Of a DNA stretch of 64,000 bases, positions 22,542 to 34,017 are shown one piece after another. Within the stretch, counting starts at the first letter, position 1. Each line of letters begins with the position of its first letter. The stretch covers positions 1,610,314 to 1,674,313 of the forward strand of contig NW_003314301.1 in the NCBI RefSeq assembly GCF_000143415.4, read 5' to 3'. The notes under the pieces are model-generated. The model searched no databases. It saw only the letters and a list, made by a program, of their open reading frames with translations, and was not told the DNA's origin. The translations under genes were made by a program, and so were the position numbers. Source of the DNA: Selaginella moellendorffii (Eukaryota; Streptophyta; Lycopodiopsida; Selaginellales; Selaginellaceae).

Positions 22542-22673
22542 ACTGTGTACAAATTCTAAATAAAAAAGAAAAAAAAGAGGAAAAACGCTGCTTCACAAGC
22601 ACTCACTTTTTTTTTTCTCTTCACTGCTACTAGCCTATGCTATCAAAATTTTTTGGACATCCTCGACTTACAT

Positions 22674-23751
22674 TTAGAACGAGTTCACCCTCCTCAGCTC
22701 CACTCGCCTGGCCTTGGCGTTTTTCTTGGAACGTTTCAGCACCGTCAGCATGTCTATCACCTGAGAAAACAAAAACAATGGTTTTCGATTTCGATCGAGA
22801 ATCTGGCGTACCTTGGCCCTGTACCTCGCATCCTCGGCCTATTATCATAAACCCAGCGAGAAACCACTCTCTTAGAAGTTAAAACTAAGCAAAGCTTCTC
22901 TTTTACCTGTTGCCTCTTGAGCTTGTCATTCTCTTCTTTGAGCAGCGTTACCTCTGCTTCAAGCTCTGCTGTGTAAGCCTGGCGATCAAATAAGGCAAAA
23001 GAAAAACAGAAGGAGCAAATTTTTAGAAAAGAATCCAGCCAAAGTCTTTAAAAAGTTGGATTTTTACCTGTTTCCTGGCCCTGGAACGCGCAGCCGACTC
23101 TCGGTTCTTTATCATCCTCCGCTGCCTTCGCTCGGCAACTTTGTCCACGTACTCGTCCGGCTTGTGGAAGGCGTCTCCGTAGGAAAGGACCTGGCCACCG
23201 CTTGGAACCATACAGCATTCCTCGATCTTGGTAACGAAAGCTCGCAATCTTTTGGAGCTGGAATTGGCGGCGCTGGGATCCATTCCCTGCATGTAAGCTA
23301 GTTCCAGATCATCCCTCTCGCGCTTGTGAGGAGCAGGCCCCAAGTCTGGGAACGTCGATACAATCCCCGTGGGAGCGCTGTCGGCCACCCCCGATTTGAC
23401 GAGGAATTCCTCCAGCGTCATCTCCCCCAGCGTGCGCTGTGGAGCGATGCCGGACTCCGGCGCTCCCGTGGACGACGCTGCCGCTGTGCTCGTGAGCTTA
23501 CCCTCTTGGATTTCCCTCCAGACCTCCTCCACCGAGAGCTTGATCTCGGACGAGGAGGGATTCTCCTCTTCCTCCTGCTCGGACGAGGAGGGGAGCGAGG
23601 GCTGCGACTCCTCCTCGCCCGTTGCCGCCACCAGCAGCTCGTCGATGTTCATGGATGAGAGCTTCTTCTCCGGCACGCCAAAGCTCTTGAGATCGTCCAA
23701 GACTGGCCGCACTGGCGAGGAATTGAGATACTCGGCGCTCACGGCCCCCAT
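22674..23751 (-). CDS. Group A bZIP transcription factor (ABI5/ABF-like)
   Basis: Start ATG 23751. Exon 1 carries the conserved group A blocks LSSMNIDELL, LSVEEVWREIQEG and TLGEMTLEEFLVKSGV, all predicted phosphorylation targets of SnRK2-type kinases in ABA signalling, followed by ERRQRRMIKNRESAARSRAR, the basic DNA-binding region (N-x7-R present). Later short exons give AYTAELEAEVTLLKEENDKL (leucine zipper), AEDARYRAK and a basic end (LKRSKKNAKARRVELRRVN), with the stop at 22674-22676. It binds ACGT-core (ABRE) elements and acts in the nucleus in abscisic-acid and desiccation responses. Read-through frames past the first donor are intronic. It is divergent from UTP6 with 398 bp between the starts. 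Confidence 0.9.
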
Positions 23752-24149
23752 TTCCCCTCAAGAATCGGAAAGATTCCAAGACTGCTCGATCAAGAGGCGA
23801 AATCTCGCGATTCCTAGCGGCAGCTCGCCTCGCAACCGCATTCCCGCCCCTCGATCCAAGAAAGCATCCCGCGACGCTGCGATTGCATGCGAGGCGATCG
23901 ATTCCACTGCCAAAGAAGAGAAATTCCGCTACGGCATTTGGAGCCAGAGGGATCGAGAGGGCGGAAGAGAATTGCGACAGGAAACGGGAAAGACGAAAGA
24001 AAAACCCTAGGGCACCCTAATTAATATGGCAAGTAAAATTGCCCGCCATAGCCAGAGCTTCAACATAAGAAAAAAAAAAAATTTCGTGAAAGAGACCACT
24101 CCAAGAACCCTAAAATTTATCTCTTGAAGGTTTAGGGTTTTGGGGAGCG

Positions 24150-26166
24150 ATGGCGGACACCGTCAATGCCTACCTCGAGCGCATGCTCCCGGAGCTCGAG
24201 GATCTAGAGAAATGGGGCCTCTTTACGCGCTCGGAGATCAAGGAGGTCGTGCGCCGGCGGAGGGAATTCGAGTATCATCTCAAGCGGCCGTCGAGGATCC
24301 GGGACGATTTCTTGCGGTATGTGGATTACGAGACGAAGCTGGAATCGCTGCGACGGCTGCGAAAGAAGGTCGTGGTTAGGGATTTGAATGCCGCCGGGAA
24401 GAGATGGAGCGGGCATATGTCCGATGGGGCAAGCGCGATCAGGATTATCAGCATTTACAAGCGCGCAGTGGCGAGATTTGGTAGCGACATGAGCTTGTGG
24501 CTGAAATTCTTGGAGTATTGCAGGAAACATTCTCCCAAGCAAATGCGTCGGGTGAGCGATCGTGTTTATCATTTGTAGCTCTTTACTTATCTCCGCATTC
24601 TTACAGGTGCTGGCAAGAGCTCTCCAGCTTCATCCCAATATCCCAGGATTGTGGATGTATGCCGCGTCCTGGGACTTTGAGCACAATCTCGACGTCTCTG
24701 CTGCTCGAGCGCTCATGCAAAGAGGACTTAGGATGTGTCCTCACTCAGAGGATCTGTGGCTCGAGTACTTCCGCATGGAACTCTCTTACGCTCAAAAGCT
24801 AAAGTCGCGAATGCTGGTGCTGGGCATCGAGTCCGAAGAGATCGACGCTGGAAAGGAGCAACGAGAGAGTGATTTGAGCGTGAAGCTGGCGTGGGTGATA
24901 TTTAAGAATGCCATTGTTGCGGTTCCATCCAGTGCAAGGTTTCGGCAAAGGTTCGTCGAAGTTCTTGACCGGTTTGCGCTGGTGAAGTCGACTATCGCAA
25001 ACGAGATCTACGCAAGTATGACGAGGGACTTCCCGAAGGACGAGAATTGCTGGGACTGGAAAGGAAAGTATAAATTCCAGACAACAAGCTCTTGGAAGGA
25101 TGCTGTGAAGGTCAGTGCGATCTGTCTTGCGGTGGCATCACATCTTCTTACCATCTATTTCACAGGTTTATGAAGAAGCAGTGGGTGTTGTTTCGTCGGC
25201 TCGGATGTATGAGCTGTATGCAAAGTTTCTCGAGGGATTGCTGGATTCTGGAGACAAGCGAGTTCCTGAGTCCCTTCTTGAGCTCTATGACCGTGGTGAA
25301 GAAGTTTGTGCGAGCATAAACTTTTTGGAAGGTCACGTTCGCTTGCTGACGAGAAATGGCTTCCTAGACAGGGCAAGGGCCCTTACTGAGCAATTCTGCA
25401 ACGGTCCATTACGTTCAAGCTCCAGGCTATGGGTGTTGAGGCTTACGTTGGAGATTCAACACGGCGGTTTACAGATGGCTGACATTTCTAAGCTGTTTTT
25501 GAAAGCCTTGCAGTTAGTCCAGGCCTCAGAGGGAAAGGACATCTGGAAAATGGTATTTTTATTGTTATCCTGTATGCTTTAGCGCTGACAGTTTTCTCCC
25601 GGCAGGCTTTGGAGTATTTTTCCGGAATGGACACTTACCTTGACATAATACTACGGCATCTGGAAACTGCTCTCGGGGGCAAAGGTGGCGGCCAGGAACT
25701 TGGTGCTGTCGCTTGGTCTGCAGTAAGCTGGTTCTTACATTTCGACGGTGTTGAAAAGGCTCGGCAGCTCTACAATAGGTACACTTTGATCCAACGGTTT
25801 CCGGCTAGGAACCAACACTTCCTTTCAGATTTTTGGTGCTACCAGGTCCAAGTCTTTATTTATTCAAGCGATGCATTGGCCTCGAGGCTGAAAGAGGAGC
25901 ACTTGGTGATCAAGAAGCAGTAAAATGCATGCGGAGGCTTTTCGACGCTGCGCTTGAAATATATGGTAGAGAAGATGTTGGCATTTGGTTGGATTACTGT
26001 GCTTTGGAAAAGAAGGTACTAGATATCATTTACTTAATCTCCCGATATCAAAACTTTTGACCAGGTTGGGAATGCTTCTAATGCAAGTACCGTGTACTTC
26101 CGAGCGAAAAAGACATTAAGTGACCCGTCTTTGTTTATACAAAGACACCAGCTTTTGTTTGCATGA
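24150..26166 (+). CDS. UTP6: U3 snoRNA-associated protein 6 (UTP6)
   Basis: The gene has at least six exons, with ATG 24150 and stop TGA 26164-26166. The N-terminus MADTVNAYLERMLPELEDLE, LFTRSEIKEVVRRRREFEY and PSRIRDDFLRYVDYETKLE is the canonical UTP6 signature. HAT/TPR-like helical repeats follow (IYKRAVARFGSDMSLWLKFL, VLARALQLHPNIPGLWMYAA, ARALMQRGLRMCPHSEDLW). The C-terminal half has VYEEAVGVVSSARMYELYAK and LFDAALEIYGREDVGIWLDY. UTP6 is part of the SSU processome (UTP-B) needed for 18S rRNA maturation in the nucleolus. Introns are about 50-60 bp. It is convergent with the first germin-like gene (165 bp between ends). Confidence 0.93.
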
Positions 26167-26331
26167 CTCATGAGGTTGGTTCGTAAATTTTATCCACTTG
26201 TTTGACATAACCTTGCAGATGCAAGCAAACAAAGGTGAGAAACCAAATCTGGAGCTGTTTTGCAGAAGCTCTTATGGTTGAGCTAGACTAGACTGCAAAC
26301 ATCTAACAAGAGTAATACAAGAATGGCGGAT

Positions 26332-26970
26332 TTAGCCGGTAAACTCCTTCCGAAGTTGGGATATTGTCTGCTCGTTGAGTTTGAAGGATTTTTTCAGAAC
26401 TTCGTCGGAGATACCTGAGCCGAAAAGCGTAGAACCCAGCCGCTCAGCACCAGGATTCTGGCTGTTAAACACAGCCAGGAATTGAGCCGGGTGCGCATCG
26501 TCCAAGTTAATCTGAAAATGGACAAGGCCTCTGGGAAAGACGAAGACGTTCCCCTTTTCGAGTGTTCTCGAGAAGAGGTTATTGCTGGACACAAATCCCG
26601 CCTGAACCTTACCTTCGAGAAGGAAGAAAACTTCGGTTGAGCGTGGATGGACGTGTGGGGAATTTACAGCTCCAGGTCCCATTTCACCCCGGGCGAGACT
26701 TATCCCGGCGGTGTTGAGGCCTGGAAACTGTTCGACGTTGAGGAGGGTGACAACGAACACGTCAGGAGTAGTGACGGGCTGGACAGAACTTAGAAGACGC
26801 GAGATGAAGTCTTCCTCGGACACCGTTTTCTTACAAGCGAAGCCATTAATGGAGACCGTGGAGTTGAGATCTGCAACACACAGGTTTTGAAGAGGATCCG
26901 GGTCACTGGCCAGGACGGATACTAACAACAGAGAGCAAGCAAGCAGGAGAGAAGTAGCCACACGGTCCAT
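26332..26970 (-). CDS. Germin-like protein (cupin), copy 1
   Basis: This single-exon frame has 212 residues. A signal peptide (MDRVATSLLLACSLLLVSVL) precedes DPDPLQNLCVADLNSTVSIN. The first cupin motif is SPHVHPRSTEVFFLLEG, with the His-His-Glu metal ligands, and the second is PRGLVHFQINL, with the third His. Two cysteines near the N-terminus are set for the germin disulfide. The protein is an apoplastic, probably manganese-binding and hexameric cupin; members may have oxalate oxidase or superoxide dismutase activity, which cannot be told from sequence. It is paralogous to the gene at 27717-28352. Confidence 0.93.
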   Translation of the reverse strand: MDRVATSLLLACSLLLVSVLASDPDPLQNLCVADLNSTVSINGFACKKTVSEEDFISRLLSSVQPVTTPDVFVVTLLNVEQFPGLNTAGISLARGEMGPGAVNSPHVHPRSTEVFFLLEGKVQAGFVSSNNLFSRTLEKGNVFVFPRGLVHFQINLDDAHPAQFLAVFNSQNPGAERLGSTLFGSGISDEVLKKSFKLNEQTISQLRKEFTG

Positions 26971-27716
26971 GCTGCTGCAAAGATCTAGATCAGGTCCCTT
27001 TTATTTCCAAGGTGAAAGACTAGTTCCAACCTGGAAGACTAATTCGAACATGAAAGACTAGTTCCAACGTGGGATGCGGAGTCGACACTTCATTTCAACT
27101 TTGCTCCAGTAATCTTTGTCAATGTACTTGTGCTGACAAAACTTTGATACAAGTCGCTATCCGTGCAACGCTCGGATTCTTAACATCAAGTAAAGGTAGT
27201 CAAGTTGGAGGTATGGTTCTCTACGTCGGGGATTCTGGCGCCAAGAGTTTGAGAGAAACCGTGCCGCCAACCTTCATGGACGAAGCCAACCATCAATTCA
27301 TCAACTGGAATGACAGCGTCAGCGCCAAGCTAGTCCAGCCGTCTCTAGGCCGGGAAGCAAAGGCGTGGGGCGGAAAGTCTTGGGGCCTACGTCATTCTTC
27401 GCGCGGAGAAGCTTCCCTGCGCATCTGCGAGCCGCCGCCGAAACTATCGGGTACTTCATGCTTATAGTACTTCGACAATGCGAGGCTTTCTGGTCTTACA
27501 GCATTTGTTTGAACAGAGATCCCGCGTCTATTAGATCAAGACAACAGCTATTATATAGCACAAGGACGCAAATTCAAAAGCGCGTGTTTTTGTCACAAAA
27601 TATACACGCTGACAGCTTTGACCGACAAGAAGATATTGAATGGTAGAGTCCACAGCGACGTACTTCTTGGTGAGGATCTCTACTTTATCTGTTCTAACAC
27701 AAGCTTTTCCTTACCA
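26971..27716. repeat. Intergenic between germin-like genes; three 19-21 bp tandem repeats at 27012-27070
   Basis: The promoter-proximal part upstream of copy 1 has three successive imperfect copies of a gaaagactagttccaac unit at 27012-27070, about 40 bp before the start codon. Their position suggests leader or promoter elements. The rest shows no supported gene. Confidence 0.55.
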
Positions 27717-28352
27717 TCAGGGAGTAAACTTGTGCTTGAGCTCGTTAATGACGGACTGATTGAGCCTGAAGGATGCAGCGAGCACGGCATCTGGGATCCC
27801 AGAACCAAACAGAGTAATCTCCAAGCGCTCCACTCCTGGATTCTGGCTGTTAAACGTGGCGAAAATTGTTGCAGGAGTGGCTCCAACATTCCACTGGAAG
27901 TGGACGAGGCCTCGAGGGACAACAAAGAGATCGCCCTTCTGGAGCGTCTTGAGGAAGAGCTTGTTGGTGGTGTCCACAAAGCCGGCCTGGACGGTTCCCT
28001 CCATGATGTAGATGAGCTCGGTGGCTCGCGGATGGACGTGGGGTGTGTTTACTCCTCCGGGGCCGAGATCTACACGATTCACAGACAAACCCTGGGTGTT
28101 GAGAGCTGGAAGCTGCGGTACTGTGACTCGGGATGCCACAAATCCTCCTGGAGTACGCACTGGCTGGACGTTGCGAAGAACAGTGGAGGTAAAGTTGTCC
28201 TCGCGCGCTGATGCTGTTGTCAAGCAGGCTGCTCCATTGACACTGGTGGAGGAATCCAGGTCGGCGACACAGAAATCTTGCACAGGATCGGGGTCGGCTG
28301 CTAAGATTGCTGTGGCAGCGAGCAAGGAAAGAACAAGCGAGAGCAGCGCCAT
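27717..28352 (-). CDS. Germin-like protein (cupin), copy 2
   Basis: This single-exon frame has 211 residues. Signal peptide MALLSLVLSLLAATAILAAD, then DPVQDFCVADLDSSTSVNG. The germin boxes are NTPHVHPRATELIYIMEGTV and PRGLVHFQWNV, with all metal-ligand residues kept. It is similar along its whole length to copy 1, so the two form a tandem same-strand pair about 750 bp apart. The 149-bp promoter and 5'UTR segment at 28361-28509 is repeated at 28966-29114, so the upstream region has been rearranged. Confidence 0.93.
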   Translation of the reverse strand: MALLSLVLSLLAATAILAADPDPVQDFCVADLDSSTSVNGAACLTTASAREDNFTSTVLRNVQPVRTPGGFVASRVTVPQLPALNTQGLSVNRVDLGPGGVNTPHVHPRATELIYIMEGTVQAGFVDTTNKLFLKTLQKGDLFVVPRGLVHFQWNVGATPATIFATFNSQNPGVERLEITLFGSGIPDAVLAASFRLNQSVINELKHKFTP

Positions 28353-28360
28353 GTCCAGGT

Positions 28361-28509
28361 TTTTCTTTGATCTTTTTCTCGAGTCACTGATTATTTATAA
28401 GGATTGAGTACGAGACGGAAGCGTGTTTCTAGAAACTTTGAGATTCAAAGTCTCGTGTTTTACCTGATGCAAATATTATCATTATTAAATGCATTCAGAG
28501 AACTGTACG
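28361..28509. repeat. 149-bp direct repeat, copy 1 (germin-like promoter/5'UTR)
   Basis: This segment immediately upstream of germin-like copy 2 recurs almost unchanged at 28966-29114 in the same orientation. Only a few substitutions are seen (for example gagtacgagac versus gagtacaagac). Confidence 0.9.
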
Positions 28510-28629
28510 TTTACAATTAATATTAGTAGCCCATACGAAAATATACATTTAATTGTAAAATAAAAAATAAATCAAAATATGTATTAACCTTCAAATTAAA
28601 TAAGTTCTCTTTTCATGTCCTGACCATGT

Positions 28630-28960
28630 AGAGTTCCATATATACTGAATGAACTCATCCTTGCACAAGGTGATCCACTGTGTTGTCTTAAAAGTAAATG
28701 GTTCTTAATCAAGACATGCAAACAAAAATCACCTATGCCATCTTGTCAGTGTAGTCCTCATATGCAAAGTTGAGTGCTTTAACCTTGCCAAAGAACCTAA
28801 TAACTGCTTGGTCATAGGTCTGGTCACAAACCTATTATAATTAGAGAGTGAAATTATAGTTTTCTTAAACCTTGCTGCCTCCTCTTGTGTCTCATATGCC
28901 CCTCCACTTGGAAATGCAATATAAACAATGGCTCTTGAAACATAAAATAAAAAATTCACC
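28630..28960 (-). pseudogene. AP2-domain-like gene fragment (second AP2 repeat), between two promoter repeats
   Basis: Minus-strand exons read VYIAFPSGGAYETQEEAAR, a GT-AG intron, FFGKVKALNFAYEDYTDKMA ending in TAG where the relative at 54.8-56.5 kb has a glutamine codon, and a third piece matching WITLAENDFIQYI. GAYETQEEAAR is the classic AP2-domain strand (YLGAYxxEEAAARAYD). It is a broken piece of the same family found at 46,990-48,530 and 54,785-56,460, and is sandwiched between the two 149-bp repeats. Confidence 0.65.
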
Positions 28961-28965
28961 AAGTC

Positions 28966-29114
28966 TTTTCTTTGATCTTTTTCTCGAGTCACTGATTATT
29001 TATAAGGATTGAGTACAAGACGGAAGCGTGTTTCTAGAAACTTTGAGATTCAAAGTCTTGTGTTTTACCTGATGCAAATAATATCATTATTAAATGCATT
29101 CAGAGAACTGTACG
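28966..29114. repeat. 149-bp direct repeat, copy 2
   Basis: Same-orientation copy of 28361-28509. It has equal length and near identity, which argues for recent duplication. Gypsy-derived sequence follows directly. Confidence 0.9.
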
Positions 29115-29116
29115 CA

Positions 29117-30990
29117 AAGATGTAACCCAATGTTAGAATGGGTGATGGTATGTGTCAAGACAAACCACAGGAATATTCTGAGAATATTCTATAACCTAGA
29201 TTTAAACTCTAGTCAATGGGATAGTTTATAAAGTAATCAACAGGATGGTCTATAGGGTAGTCAACATGATGACTAACCCACAAATGCTTAATATTCGGGG
29301 AAGAAACATCCATTGCTCTATCAAGGCTCAAAAAGTAGAAATGGGAATGAAGTTAAAAAAAATTATTTGGACCAGCAAAAGAAAGACAACATAGAGGGCA
29401 ATTGTTTTCATTATCACAAGGCTAAACATCATGGCAAGGATTGTCCTCTTGTGAAAGGATCAAAGAATGTTAATGTGAATATAGTGGAATTTATCATGGA
29501 TATGGCTTAGGCATTTGTTGTGGTGACTTTTCCACATCTTGTGGCAAAAGTTCAAGAATCTAAGTTTTGAGTTCATATCAACTCTATAGAGCTCAATAGT
29601 TCTATATGCAATCAACTTGTGAAGGCTAAAAGGCATATTCAGGGTAATGTTGTTAGTATTATTTATAATCCAAGTGCTATATACAACTTTTTGAGCTCCA
29701 AAGTGGTGAAGAAACTTAATTTTCTTATGAAAAAGTGTTTAATAATCTATAAAGTAGTTATAGCAAATAGACATAGCACTCGTGTTTACGATGAATAAGC
29801 TTTGACTACTCCCTTAATAGTTAAGGGGATTCTTGACCATCCTTTATTCTAAATTATAGATTTTGGTCGCATAGATGTTATTCTTAGGAAGGAATGGTTT
29901 TATGATAGAAAGTGAAGGATTGATTAGGAGTGTAATGTTCTATATATCAAAGTTAGTGACACTATAAAAGAGATTGTCAAAATAGATAATAATGATACTC
30001 TATTGATTATTGCTTTGGAATTGGTGACTTGCATGCATGAGATAGCTAGTTCTTTCATAATGTACCCATTTCTTTCTAATATGATCATATCTAATTTAGA
30101 GTACGTTCATGGGTATGGGGCTTGAATGAATTACATTCAAGAGGAGTTCCATGACATATTTCCAAATAAGTTACTTGATGGCTTGCCTCATAAACGTGAA
30201 ATTCAGCATGAGATTAACTTAGTTCCTAAAGCTACTCTTTATTAGTAACAACCAACTCATATTAGTCATGTTGAAGATGAGGAGATTAATAAGTAACCCT
30301 ATGAGTACCTTCGGAAGTGGTGGTTGTGGATAAGTAAGTCTCCTTGGCTGCTCCAATAATGATGGTCAAGAAGAAAAATAGTATATAGCATCTTTGCGTG
30401 AATTACAAATTAAATGATAAAATAGTGAAGAATATGTTTCTAATCTCTAGTATCAATGATTTGCTCGATTGTTTTTCATGATGTTTAATATTTTTTGAAA
30501 ATTGATTTAAGGTAAGGATATCATCATATTTATGTCAAGCTAGAAGATGTTCTAAAAACCATATTCTGGACAAAGACAGGTCATTACAAGTTTTTGGTGA
30601 TGCCATTTGATTTAACAAATGCTCTTGTAACTTTTTAGAGATTAATGAATTAAATTCTACAACCTTACTTAGGAAAGTTGCAATTAATTATTTTGATAAT
30701 ATCCTGATGTTCAACTCTTCAGTGAAGGAACATGAAATCTATGTGCGAAATGTTTTGCAGCTTTTAAAGGACCACAAGCTCCAAGTGTGAGTTTTTTTAG
30801 AGGAGATTGAATATCTCAAACATTTTATTTCAATGTATGAATTGAGAGTTGATCTTATAGGTTGTGGTTAATTGGCCTATACTTTCGACAATGCATGATC
30901 TTTGTAATTTCTTTGGTATGATTGGAGTTTTTTTTATGATTTATGGACTTTTCAAAGATAATAGTGTTCTTAATATATACTATTTACTAT
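29117..30990 (+). mobile_element. Decayed Ty3/gypsy retrotransposon, 5' half (gag to RT)
   Basis: Frames broken by many stops and shifts read in order as: a degenerate zinc knuckle (CFHYHKAKHHGKDC) at about 29400-29450, protease-like residues, DGLPHKREIQHEINLVPKAT (the gypsy protease-RT linker) near 30178-30240, HLCVNYKLNDKIVKNMF, an RT block with [13 protein letters not shown] and a final FFGMIG..F. It is AT-rich and clearly dead. The matching integrase half lies at 45.1-46.9 kb. A stretch at 29162-29205 resembles 46940-46990 and may be a terminal sequence. Confidence 0.75.
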
Positions 30991-31251
30991 TATTATATAT
31001 AATTTTCTCCCCATCTGAGTTGGCCATGCTATGTGAGAGTGCTACTACTGGGCAGCCAAGAAATTTGGAGACCACTGCTGAGGAATCACACTCTCAATTG
31101 CAGGCATCCAATGCCAGTGCCAAGGGCAATGCTGATTCCCTGCCTCACACTACAGCTCGTAGTACCTGGCCGTGCCCAAGACAATCCAGTCGTCATAGCA
31201 GCCATATCCGCCACGTTGGACAAACGCGCTAGAACCCTAATTTTCAACCAA

Positions 31252-33850
31252 ATGCGCGGCAAGAACTTGGCGCGGGAGGAATGCCTGGCGCTGCCGATCG
31301 AGCTTCTGATCCGGGAATGCACGAGCTCGGGTGTGCTCTGCGATGCGAGGCGGCTGCATTCGCAGATCGTGGCGAGCGGGAGGGATGTGAGACGGGACAA
31401 GTTCCTGGCCAATCTGCTCGTGCAAATGTATGGCGCTTGCGGGAGCGTGGAGGATGCCGCGGTGGTTTTCCGCAGCATCCAGCAGCCCAATTCCTTCTCC
31501 TACAACATGATGATCGCGGCGCTCGTCCGCAACGGCTGCATGAGCTACACGAGGGATTTGTTTGACGCATCGCGTCTCGTGTTTGATACGGTCTCGTGGA
31601 ATGCCATGATCAAGGGCTACATCGACAGCGGATGGATTGACGAGGCGAGGCAGCTGTTTGAGCAGATGCCACACAAGAGCACGTACGCCTCGAATGCTCT
31701 CATTGCAGCATATGCCCGAACTGGGCAACCTGACGATGCCCAGCGCTTGTTTGAGACGATGATAGTGTCTGCCCGGCGTGATTTGTTCTCGTGGACGGGG
31801 CTCATGACCGCGTGATTTCAGGGTGGCGCCGTTTTAAAAGCAAAGAAGGTGTTTGATGCAATGCCCGTGTGGGACGTTGTGTCCTGGAACGTTGTGATAT
31901 CAGCACATACCCAGAACGGGCATCTTAAGAAGGCAAAGGCTTTGTTCGACGATATGCTAGAACGAAGCACCATCTCGTGGAACGCAATGGTGCAGGCTTA
32001 CTGCCGCAGTGGGTTTCTCGACGAAGCGTGGCTTTTGTTTGAGAGCACTCGCGACAAGAATGTGGTGTCCTGGACGGGTATGCTGACCGCGTTTGCTCAG
32101 AAGGGTTATCTGGGCAAAGCCGCCAACTTGTTCCACACAATGCCCGTTCGGAACGTAGTTTCTTGGACTGCTATGCTTCAGGTGCTTGTGCATCTGGAAG
32201 ATCTCGATGAGGCGGTTGGCTTTGCCGGAAAGATGCCACAACACAACGACATGGCCTGGAATTCCATGATCATAGCTCATGCCCAGTACGGGGACACGAG
32301 GGCTGCCAAAGCCTGGTTCGATGGGATGAGCTTCCGGAATGGTGTTTCCTGGGCTGCGTTGGTGGTTGCATTCTCGCAAGGAGGATGCTTGGCAGAAGCG
32401 CAAGCCTCGTTTTCAAGGATGCCTCGCCGGGATGCGGTGTCGTGCAATGAGATGATACTTGCGCTCGGGAGTGCGGGGCTGATGCGAGACGCAAAGGTGG
32501 TGTTTGAAGAGGCGATTCTCGCGAGAGACGTTCTAACTTTTACTGCGATGGTGACGGCCCACGCCCGAGCTGGAAACGTGAAGGAGGCGAGACTTTGCTT
32601 CGAAAGAATGCCGCATCGCGACGTGGTCTCGTGGAATTCCATGATCCAGGCCTACGCCCAGAACGACTGCGTAGACGAAGCACTGGACTTGTTTGCGAAA
32701 ACACCCGAGCCGGACCTTGTGTGCTGCAATGCCATGATCCACGCCTTTCCTCGTAATGGTCTGCTCGACGACGCAAGATCTCTCTTTGACAGGATGGCCA
32801 CCAGGAATCTACTGACTTGGACTGGGATGATCGCCGCGTATGGTCAGCTTGGTCACGTCCAGAAAGCCATGCAAGTCTTCTCGAGCATTCCGGACAAGAA
32901 GGACGTGGTTGTGTGGACGGCTATGGTGGCGGCGTATGCCAACAACGGAGACATGGCAGGAGCTCGAACGGTGCTGGACAGGATACCTTGCCGAGACGTC
33001 CCGGCTTGGAATGCTGCGATCACGGGCTATGCCCTCAGCGGGTATCCCAGGCAAGCACTGGATCTCTTTGCCACAATGGACGTGGAAGGACTGAGAGGAA
33101 GCGAAGTAACTTATATCGAGGTCTTAGATGCGTGCGGCAACATGTCCTCTATCCGGCACGGGACAGAGATTCACGAAGGCTTGGCTGCTGGCTGCTCGGA
33201 CAAAGTTGGCAATGCGTTGCTGAGCATGTATGGCAAATGCGGCCGGCTGGATCGAGCTTGGGAGATCTTCGTGTCCATGCAGCAGCAGCAGCAGCAGCAG
33301 AAGCGTCATGGCTGCAAGCAGGAGGAGCTCGTGTCCTGGAACGCGATGGTGGCGGCGTATGCACAGAACGGCCACAACCCCGAGGCGGTGGAGCTGTTTC
33401 GAGTGATGAATGTGGAGGGCGTGGAGCCGGACGAAATCACGTTTGTGAGCTTGCTGTCGGCGTGCAGCCATGGTGGGATGCTGGAAACCGCGAGGTGGAG
33501 CTTTAAGTCGCTCCTCCAGCGAGACTACCAGTCGGCTCCCACGCACTACATGTGTGTGATCGACTGACTGGGACGAGCAGCCATGGCCGAGCAAGCCGAG
33601 GACTTGATCCGAGATATGCCCTTCCACCCGGATCCAGTGGCGTGGGCGACTCTGTTGGGTAGCAGCGGTGTGGATGTGGGTGGTGACTGGGTGATGGAGC
33701 TCGATCCGCTGCCGTCTACGTCTTGCTCGCAAACATCCACTCCCGGGGCGAGGAGTAAGCCAGTTGGATCTCCTTTCCAAAGCTTTCGGAGAATGGAGAC
33801 GGGGCGCAGCCGCGTTTCAGAGCTCGCCATCTTTAAGTTGCAACGACGGT
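31252..33850 (+). pseudogene. PPR protein gene with two in-frame TGA stops and a frameshift
   Basis: An intronless reading frame begins at ATG 31252 (MRGKNLAREECLALPIELL) and encodes about 20 pentatricopeptide repeats of the VVSWNAMIQAYAQNG...EALDLF type. In-frame TGA codons at 31813-31815 (within MTA-x-FQGG) and 33565-33567 (MCVID-x-LGRAAMAEQAEDL) interrupt it. Past the second stop the typical C-terminal block LIRDMPFHPDPVAWATLLGS continues, and a frameshift near 33690 separates it from AAVYVLLANIHSRGEE. PPR proteins bind organellar RNA for editing, splicing or stability. The rest of the frame is remarkably clean over 1.7 kb, so inactivation is recent. A CAG run lies at 33281-33300. A scrambled second copy is at 43.6-45.1 kb. 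Confidence 0.85.
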
Positions 33851-34017
33851 GAGTATAAACTCGCTTCTCCTTGCGCTACTACTGACTTTGTTTTCTTCTA
33901 TCATGGCGACACTTTTGTCGCCGGGTGCAATCCATTCAACAGTCGTCGGCCAGGTCCCTCCCGATCAAAAGATCTCAAAACAAAAATCTCCACTGAAAAG
34001 CTTGTCTTTTTGGTGAT
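33851..34017. other. Short spacer between the PPR pseudogene and PfkB fragment
   Basis: Nothing recognisable. The PPR tail ends at a gtgag-like site around 33850. Confidence 0.4.

Noticed and set aside
32817-33506. Alternative-frame 229-codon ORF within the PPR gene
   Set aside because: It is a frame shadow of the repeat-rich PPR coding sequence.
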